From the NCBI GenBank assembly GCA_022747635.1, contig JAKTNV010000023.1, positions 3,568,348-3,632,347 on the forward strand: a DNA stretch of 64,000 bases, in the 5' to 3' direction. The stretch comes from Hetaerina americana. Taxonomy: Eukaryota; Arthropoda; Insecta; Odonata; Calopterygidae. This document shows, piece after piece, positions 57,718-64,000 of the stretch. Each line of letters begins with the position of its first letter. Position 1 is the first letter of the stretch. The notes beneath the pieces are model-generated. The model saw only the letters and a list, made by a program, of their open reading frames with translations, made no database searches and was not told the DNA's origin. The translations under genes and the position numbers were made by a program.

Positions 57718-59085
57718 TAGGTAATCTACCGGTTAAGGTAGGCTTTTGGATGGACAAAATTGCTAATTCAACAATTTGTGGCCCCTAGCAAAACACAACA
57801 TCCCACTCTACATCAGGTCCCTCTCCATCTCTGAGTACTTTCTTCCTCCCTTCAACCCGTCCAACATCCCTATCCTGTTCCTTCCCTTTCCTCGTTTGCC
57901 TAACATTCTCCCCTCAATCACAGTCTTCAACATCCCACTGCCGGTCAGTACACCCTTCATCCAATATCCTGCCTCCATAGGATTTCTCCCAACAAACCCC
58001 TCTCTTCGCCCACGATACCAAGTACTTCCTCATTTGTTTTCTTCTCTGTCCATTTCACCTTCTCCATTCTTCTCCACACCCACATTTCAAAAGCCTCCAG
58101 TCTACGTCTATCCTCCAGCTTCAAAGACCACGTTTCTGCGCCGTACATAGCTACGCTCCATATCAAAGTTTTAACGAGTCTTATCTTAACATCCTTACTC
58201 AACGTCCCTGTCATCAACTTCCTCCTCATTGTAAAAGCCTCCTTGCCTAGCGCAATTCTTCTCCTTACGTCCCTACTACTTTGACCGTGCTCGTCCAAAA
58301 CACTACCGAGATACGTAAACTGTTCTACCTGCTCTAGTTTTCGCCCTCCTATTTTATAGTTTAGCTTAGCCTTTTTCTTACTGGAAAATCTTTTCCTGAA
58401 ATGTTTTCCTAAACATTTTAATAGTTCAGTGGGAATGTTATCCACCCCCACGGCCTTATTAATTTTTATCTCCCTTAATGCCCTTTCTATCTCATTGTCT
58501 AGTATGCCTGGACCTAAGCTGTCTTCCTCTACGTCATATTCTTTTTCTATGTCTAACTTTGTTGGCCTAAGTTTTTTACCATACAGTTCTTCTATATACC
58601 CCTTCCATCTCTCTTGGATCTTTCCAGCGTCAACTATTACCTTACCCGCCTTATCTCTGACTGTTAGCATAGATCTTCCTTTCTTACTTCCCGATAGCGA
58701 TTAACTTTGCTGTACAGCGCACCGCTTTCACCCTTCCTCTGCAGACTCTCCATATCCTCGCACTGAGTATTCCACCATGTTTATTTTGCTTTATTTGTTT
58801 CCCGCCTTAATTATTTGTTTAAATCTTTGAACTTCATTTTGCCTAACTCTGTATTTATATTCTTCCATTTTCACCGCTCATCCATCTTTGTATTCATCTC
58901 ATCCGTGATCCATGGTTTCCTAGTCCTTGTAGCGTTAACGGTTCCAATTTGCCTTTTGCGGCTTCCGATAACCCTTTCTTGATACTTTCTCATTTTTCTT
59001 CGATAGTACTTAGCTCTTTACCATCCTCCATGATTTCCTCCACCGCCTGTTTGTATTCCTTCCTTTTGAAAACCATTTAATGCTT
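57718..59085 (-). pseudogene. LINE-2 with internal deletion of the RT core
   Basis: Non-LTR retrotransposon on the minus strand. From about 59080: a decayed stretch (MVFKRKEYKQAVEEIMEDGK…), then a 238-codon frame at 58670-57957 that reads MLTVRDKAGKVIVDAGKIQE, RWKGYIEELYGKKLRPTKLD, …VGVDNIPTELLKCLG. It then passes directly to KRFSSKKKAKLNYKIGGRKL, EQVEQFTYLGSVLDEHGQSS. The fingers/palm with the catalytic YADD motif is missing between CLG and KRFSSKK, yet the frame stays open. The C-terminal part (MYGAETWSLKLEDRRRLEAF, EMWVWRRMEKVKW, KTNEEVLGIVGEERGLLGEI) is intact. The 3' UTR ends near 57718 in TTAACCGGTAGATTACC. Confidence 0.88.
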
Positions 59086-59209
59086 GAATGAATGTAAAAC
59101 TCCAATAGCCGTAAACAGTTTACCTTTCTAAACAAAGTACAAATGAAATTAGTTGGCTAGCGCCACAAGTCAAGAAGGGGTAAAAGGTAAAAAGGAGAGG
59201 ATAAGAAAG

Positions 59210-59260
59210 GTGAATACGAATACGCGTATTTCGGCCACAAAGTAGCCCTCTTCAGCGTAC
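59210..59260 (-). ncRNA. Type I hammerhead ribozyme in the PLE 3' region
   Basis: Read on the minus strand: helix I TACG (59259-59256) pairs with CGTA (59218-59215). The core CTGAAGA is at 59255-59249. Helix II is GGGCTAC/GTGGCC with triloop TTT and one bulged G. GAAA is at 59232-59229. Helix III is ATAC/GTAT with loop GC. The cleavage-site residue is U (59219). All conserved core residues are present. Confidence 0.8.
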
Positions 59261-59703
59261 TGAAGGGTAATCGTCACGACAACACAAGTCGAAGTGAGAA
59301 AGGGTAAGGGCGATCCGAAGAATATATAGTGTTACATGTGAGGGGGAGGGGAGGGTGGTGTAAGAGACAAGAGCCAATAGACAAGGCTGATGGTAGAGGA
59401 GTTTGAAAATATAGGTTATGTAGTGAGGGGGAGGGGGAATTACACGATCAAGGAAACGACCGTTGCAAAAAGGGGGGAAAATTGGAGGGGAAGCTTAGCA
59501 CAACCGTTAAGCGAACGTTTGTGGGGGAGGGAGAAGTGAAAGGCAACCTACAGACAAATGACCGTTGAGGATGTGGGAAAAACCTTGCAGAGGATGAAGG
59601 GAACACCTCAAAAACGGAGAATTGACAGTTTAGGGAAGGGAAAGGAAAAAAGGTTAAGAAGCACAAACGTTGAAGAGACTGTAGGTTTACAATGAACTAA
59701 GGG

Positions 59704-60162
59704 CTATTTTAAATTTAACAGGGAGAAAAGCGAGGAATGTGAAATAGGTCCTGTGTCACTGTTTAGGAGATTGTCTCTGTTTTTGAAAATTAAAATGCTC
59801 TCATCAGCGTCAAGTAAATTATTCGTAGTTTGTTTTAGGAGATTTAAATTGTCTTTTGTCATGTGGTGTCCTGTTTCAATTAAATGCTCTGCCACCCTGG
59901 ATTTGTCTGGTTTATTGTGTTTGTAGTGGGCGTAGTGTTCTTTATATCTAGTAAGAATGTTTCTTCGTGTTTGGCCTATGTAAGAAGCTTGGCAAGTCCC
60001 ACAGTTGATTTGGTAAATGCCAGACTTCTCTGTTGTAGGTGTTTTGTCTTTGGTGTCTCCTAGGAGCTGTTTTAGTTTGCTGTTGTTGGTGTAAGAGATT
60101 TTCGTGTCAACAGTCTTGAAAATTTTTTCGATACTTCTGGTTAACTGAGGATAATGTATTTC
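59704..60162 (-). CDS. PLE GIY-YIG endonuclease domain (partial ORF)
   Basis: A 152-codon open frame without internal stops; the true start is lost by truncation. It reads PQLTRSIEKIFKTVDTKISY, then EKSGIYQINCGTCQASYIGQ, TRRNILTRYKEHYAHYKHNK, PDKSRVAEHLIETGHH, ending SHSSLFSLLNLK and a stop. GIY and YIG motifs are intact, with the Cys pair (NCGTC) between them that is typical of PLE endonucleases. A conserved Arg (TRR), the AEHLIETGH segment and a later Glu (DADES) also remain. In PLEs this domain nicks the target DNA for priming. Still being open suggests recent loss of function. Confidence 0.85.
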   Translation of the reverse strand, partial: EIHYPQLTRSIEKIFKTVDTKISYTNNSKLKQLLGDTKDKTPTTEKSGIYQINCGTCQASYIGQTRRNILTRYKEHYAHYKHNKPDKSRVAEHLIETGHHMTKDNLNLLKQTTNNLLDADESILIFKNRDNLLNSDTGPISHSSLFSLLNLK

Positions 60163-60332
60163 TTAATGCTGATGCAGAAAATAATCGGTAACTTCTGATA
60201 CTTAAGCTATGGAACATTTCTGAAAGGCATCTCCCAAAACGACGAATTAGAAAACAGAGTGATATAACATTATTTGGCGTATTTTTGTGTTAATTGGCAA
60301 TATAAAATATTTTACATTTTTAAGAATGAAAT

Positions 60333-60596
60333 ATTATATAAGGCATTGAAATGTAATGAAATAATTGACTTTGTAATTCCACACACTTTATTTAAAAACA
60401 CGACCCAGGTTTCGACGTTGAACGTCATCATCACCTGATGATGACACCTGACACCTGATGATGACGTTCCCCGTCGAAACCTGGGTCGTGTTTTTAAATA
60501 AAGTGTGTGGAATTACAAAGTCAATTATTTCATTACATTTCAATATGTTATGCAAATTCCACAAAGTTACGCCTGAGACAACAAATTATATAAGGC
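60333..60596 (+). mobile_element. Hammerhead inverted-repeat element 3
   Basis: ATTATATAAGGC at 60333-60344 and 60585-60596 is a probable 12-bp target-site duplication. The left arm 60345-60433 starts directly after it. The right arm is 60456-60544; arms match at 87 of 89 positions around a 22-bp spacer that holds a partial duplicate of the core. A 40-bp tail (60545-60584) precedes the second direct repeat. The right arm has an intact hammerhead; in the left arm, minus strand, the conserved C of the core is G (GTGATGA). Same design as the 10.7- and 29.5-kb elements. Confidence 0.82.
60450..60492 (+). ncRNA. Type I hammerhead ribozyme (element 3)
   Basis: Helix I is ACAC (60451-60454) with GTGT (60488-60491). 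The core CTGATGA is at 60455-60461. An extra T (60462) precedes helix II, GACG/CGTC with loop TTCCC. GAAA is at 60476-60479. Helix III is ACC/GGT with loop TG. The cleavage-site residue is C (60487). All core bases intact. Confidence 0.8.
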
Positions 60597-60599
60597 CAT

Positions 60600-63335
60600 T
60601 GAAAAGTAGCGAAAATATGAAAATAGTTCGAAATTCTTCAGCCTCGGGACATCAGAGAGGACAGACTATTGTTGAATGCATTAAAGTTATGCCTACAAAT
60701 AAATTCGATTCTTTTTTACTAAAAACTTCTCCGAGACCGAAGTTACACGTATGTGGTTGATTATTTACCAAAAATATAGGTTGACTGTATATAAGGCTAC
60801 ATTATTTGTTTTTATATTGAAGTGTTCACAAGGAGTAGTTGAGCCAATTTGAAGCCGGATCCATCCCTAGAAACCTACCCTCTCGTATTCCATCCGTTCT
60901 CATCAGTTCGTAATTTTTGCATTCCATCGGGAAGAGTCGACACACCTCTGAAATCCGTGACGCCGACGGGTTGATGAGAGCTGCCGTAACCCAGAAAATA
61001 GAGTGGCTGGAATGTGTTCGAAGGGGGACAAACTATCTACGGAAGAGTTCTTTCCCTCTACCGATTAAACCGGGATGACAGCAGAACTTATCGGCGGTTT
61101 ACTCCCAGCTTCTGCACACACTTCACTCTCTGAAGTCAAACGAAATGGCTCAACAATCACTAGGATTTTTGCCTCACCGAGCTCAAGGGCTCTCATTTAA
61201 CTTGTATGAATCACTAACATTTTACAAAATTAGATATTATATGCCTCGGGGATTTGTCATAGATGAATAAAGTTTTTGAGTAATGAAGAAGAAAATTACA
61301 CATTCATTCAAGAAAGTGACTTCAAAATAAATAAATACGCTACAAATTTCACCTATATATACATATTAAATAAACTACTTCTGTTATTCATATACGATAA
61401 GCCTAACCACCATAGTATGGCCAATAAAAGTAATAAATGAAAATGAAGTCCAATTTTTCAATGAAATTCATATCATTTTCACAATTAGAGTTGGAAATTA
61501 CCAAAATGATAATATAGCTCACACGTATGACTATGGGACTCCCTAAAATTAAGAGAGTTGTTTTTCAAACGATGAATGCACTACATATTCGATAATCTTT
61601 AATTGCATCGACGTTGAAATCAATCAATCCATAGAAAGAAATGAATACCCACTCCCGCAGGTGCTTCCAGTTAGAATTATGTGGGCCAAGTATGAGGACA
61701 AATGAAATATTTTCCATGAAATGACAAATGAAATATTTTATAAGCAAGAATAACGATTAGGAAAGAAGATGAAAGAAGTTACACCACCAAGAAATAATTA
61801 TTCCGCTAGAATATAGCATGCTCTTAATAAAATACTTAAGGCTGTCATTGATCCACACCCCACCCAGAGGACAATACACACATAGAAATACCACTGCTGG
61901 CAAGAGTATTACTCTCAAAGCCCCTCCCTCCATTTTTAAAAGAGATAAAGGTATTTTTAATTATGCAATAGATTTCGGTCCGCTGTATTAAGCGATGCCA
62001 AATAAAACTATATTTTTCGATTTCATCATGCATTTGTTACAGGGAGTTCAGATAAATTTAATAATTACCGAGTGAAAATGCTGAAGTTTATGCAATTCAA
62101 CGGAACTTTTGTCATAAAAATATAACGAAGTGGAACTCGGAAGAAGAGCATCTCTTCCCAATGAGATTTGTAGATACCTTAGGTTTTTAGTACACCCGAG
62201 GGAAACACAAACTCGCCCTCGGCTGATAATACCCTCAGCCTCCGTTCCTCACCATTATTGCCTGCGCGCGACGGTGCGGCACGTGGCCCCACGAGGGCTC
62301 TGCATTTTCCGGGGTTCGCATCACGGGCCCTCGCATTGCTGGGGTTTCGGTAAGAGGCCAAGTCGGTCTGCTCTTGTGACTCTGTACACACTTGCGAGGA
62401 TTGATTTCGAGGGACCTGCACGCCCCTGGATCCGCTCTCTCGGCAGCCATTCATTCACTCACGTTTCCGCATTATGCGAGGGAACTCACCTCCTGGAGCG
62501 CTCGACAAGAAATCCACCTGACGGTGCGGCGTCGTGGTGAAAGGAGTGTCTACCCCGCACCACCACTTCATCCACCCTGGACCTCCTCTTTGATTCCATG
62601 GACCCGATTGGGTCATGGGGACCGCCGCTACGTAGTTTTAAGGACCCGACATAAAAACTCTGCCACGAGAGTTAAAGGAGATCGTCTTCCTGGTTGTTTT
62701 TTAAGGAGATAAGATATTATAAGGACAGTTTCCCGGGATGCAGATTCCCAACACCTCGGTCACAAGGTCAGTCTATTCATCCGATGGGAGAAATTGCGGT
62801 CCTACCCGATATTCAGTGGATAACCTGACAGCGGTTGAGTTCCGACGAGAAAGATTTTCGGGGGATGGCTGTCGGCAAAGATTGATGCCGGAGCAACGCC
62901 ACAGTCCGAAGGCATCACCTTCCCCTCGCCTCTAAGATGCACCTCGTCATGATGAGCACACACGTGCTTAAATGGTTGTCTGAGAGTCAATCGGTGCGTG
63001 CTTGATGCGCACTGGCGAGAGGTGCATGCTGCTCTCGACGCGTTTCTGGCAACTTTCGTCCTCAGCCGGGTCACTTGATTTGAAAGGTACTCGTATTCAA
63101 TTTTTTTGAGACTAAAACCTCTGAAATATGGTGAAATTATATAGGTGGGTAGAAAACAAGCCAAATTTGTTCATCATTTTGTGTGGCCGAGAAAATCAAC
63201 CTAGCGGTGAAGAAACGCCTTGGCGAGGGTATTAAAACTGAGATTGGTATAGTTATCGGAAATTAAATTTTTCTTGGATATGCGCGTTAAGAATTACTAA
63301 AACTAGGAAAGTATAACAAGTAGAAGCAGTTTTTA
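60600..63335. other. No recognised feature
   Basis: 62130-62600 is moderately GC-rich with overlapping frames on both strands but no known motif. The remainder is AT-rich. No repeat family assigned. Confidence 0.35.
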
Positions 63336-63340
63336 GGGCA

Positions 63341-63610
63341 GGCGACCGATAGCTGAGGTCATTTGCGCCAATAGGAATGGATGGGGAAGGAAGAGTGGAG
63401 AGAAACCCGGCGTCGGCACTGGCCTACTCTTATCGAAAGGCTCCAAGGGGTCCGCAGTTTAGTGTCCCATCCGACAGACGTCGTACTCACCCAAGGTGCT
63501 CTCCACAAAACACCTCAAGGGATACCCCTGAAAAATATCTCTCGCCTCCAACCCGGGCCTTCTCGGTGGGAAGCCAGTACGTTAGCCACCGCACCATTCC
63601 GATCCCCTTA
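63341..63610 (-). mobile_element. SINE-B copy 3
   Basis: Minus strand: tRNA-like head GGAATGGTGCGGTGGCTAAC (box A), and GGCCCGGGTTGGAGGCGAGA at the box B position (a few bases lost). The body matches TTTTTCAGGGGTATCCCTTG…CGACGCCGGGTTTCTCTCCA…GCGCAAATGACCTCAGCTAT. About 270 bp. Confidence 0.88.
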
Positions 63611-63794
63611 TAGCAATTCTCCAGTTCAATTGACGAGGTACAACATAAATGAAATAAAGTACGGAAATCATCGTGAAATCCCAAAGTGGAATTCCGTCCG
63701 AGAATTATTGCTTTTTGAATGATACTTACACCTTACACAAGAATGCAAGATTCGTTACAAAGGTCTTCTAAATGAAGGAAACCTTATTGATCAC

Positions 63795-63875
63795 TAATAT
63801 GTGATGACCCAACACCCCCTTCAATGCGCCCCCGCGGTGCCTTGTGGGGTATTGTGTAATTGTAGATGAATATGC
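63795..63875 (-). repeat. Dispersed repeat E, copy 6
   Basis: The minus strand reads CATCTACAATTACACAATAC, CCCACAAGGCACCGCGGGGG, GGGGGTGTTGGGTCATCAC; diverged but in the family order. Confidence 0.65.
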
Positions 63876-64000
63876 TTTTCTCTAACTAGAAAGGGCATGA
63901 CAGATTTTGATGAGGACGAGACACTGAAACATTTTAATGTTTTTTTGTTTCCACAAAAATAAAACTGCATTAACCGAAAGTGTAGTTGAAAGCTGCCGAT

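Larger units (their letters stand above)
59090..60165 (-). mobile_element. Penelope-like element, 3' part
   Basis: 5'-truncated PLE on the minus strand. The GIY-YIG endonuclease frame (60162-59704) is followed by about 440 bp of GC-poor purine-rich 3' region, then a hammerhead ribozyme at 59210-59260 and a terminal stretch to about 59090, where LINE-2 begins. The reverse transcriptase is missing. PLEs are retroelements whose reverse transcriptase is related to telomerase and whose terminal repeats carry hammerhead motifs; the order endonuclease, then hammerhead at the 3' terminal repeat, fits. Confidence 0.82.

Noticed and set aside
62130..62712. Frames of 90-136 codons on both strands
   Set aside because: No known domain; overlapping phases in moderately GC-rich DNA.

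Overview
The window reads as intergenic or intronic DNA from a eukaryote, most likely an arthropod (probably an insect; the species is not resolved). It has no operons, no bacterial-type gene density and no long open frames. It holds DD34D mariner relics, several tRNA-derived SINE families, non-LTR retrotransposon pieces, Penelope-like element (PLE) pieces with a GIY-YIG endonuclease, and long TA microsatellites in an AT-rich background with a few GC-rich islands. I found no host protein-coding gene, true tRNA or rRNA that I can support.

Layout. 0-6 kb: LINE reverse-transcriptase debris, a TA array, and a LINE 3' end interrupted by a SINE. 6.8-7.4 kb: GC-rich island. 8.2-11.5 kb: two mariner relics with both terminal inverted repeats, an inverted-repeat element carrying a hammerhead ribozyme, and a LINE 3' end. 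13-20.7 kb: LINE fragments, a SINE cluster (16.8-18.55 kb) and a mariner pseudogene. 21.3-22.4 kb: GC-rich, G-quadruplex-prone islands. 23-26.3 kb: mariner and LINE 3' ends and a SINE. 28.3-30.2 kb: LINE reverse transcriptase plus the best-preserved hammerhead inverted repeat. 30-42 kb: mostly unrecognised AT-rich DNA with isolated SINE, LINE and hairpin features. 42.7-50.2 kb: dense nested elements, including two LINE relics, three mariners (one nearly intact, 46.8-48.1 kb) and a PLE reverse transcriptase whose catalytic Asp-Asp motif is lost. 53.1-53.8 kb: GC-rich island with a G-quadruplex and a CRE-like site. 57-60.6 kb: SINE, TA array, internally deleted LINE, PLE endonuclease with a downstream hammerhead ribozyme, then a third hammerhead inverted repeat. 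63.3-63.9 kb: SINE and a dispersed repeat.

Most interesting signal. At 10.7, 29.5 and 60.4 kb there are three short elements built the same way: a short direct repeat (12, 9 and 12 bp, probably target-site duplications), two head-to-head inverted arms of about 90 bp, a short non-palindromic tail on one side (40, 27 and 40 bp), then the second direct repeat. Each arm carries, or carried, a type I hammerhead ribozyme. A related hammerhead lies downstream of the PLE endonuclease at 59.2 kb. The primary sequences of the arms differ, yet architecture, arm length and catalytic core are shared. They look like minimal PLE-derived, ribozyme-bearing insertions. All four intact cores can be read with one extra nucleotide beside helix II.

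The elements do not form a pathway. The window is a record of repeated invasion by elements that need reverse transcription (LINE, SINE, PLE) or transposase (mariner), with internal deletions, nesting and many near-perfect short hairpins.
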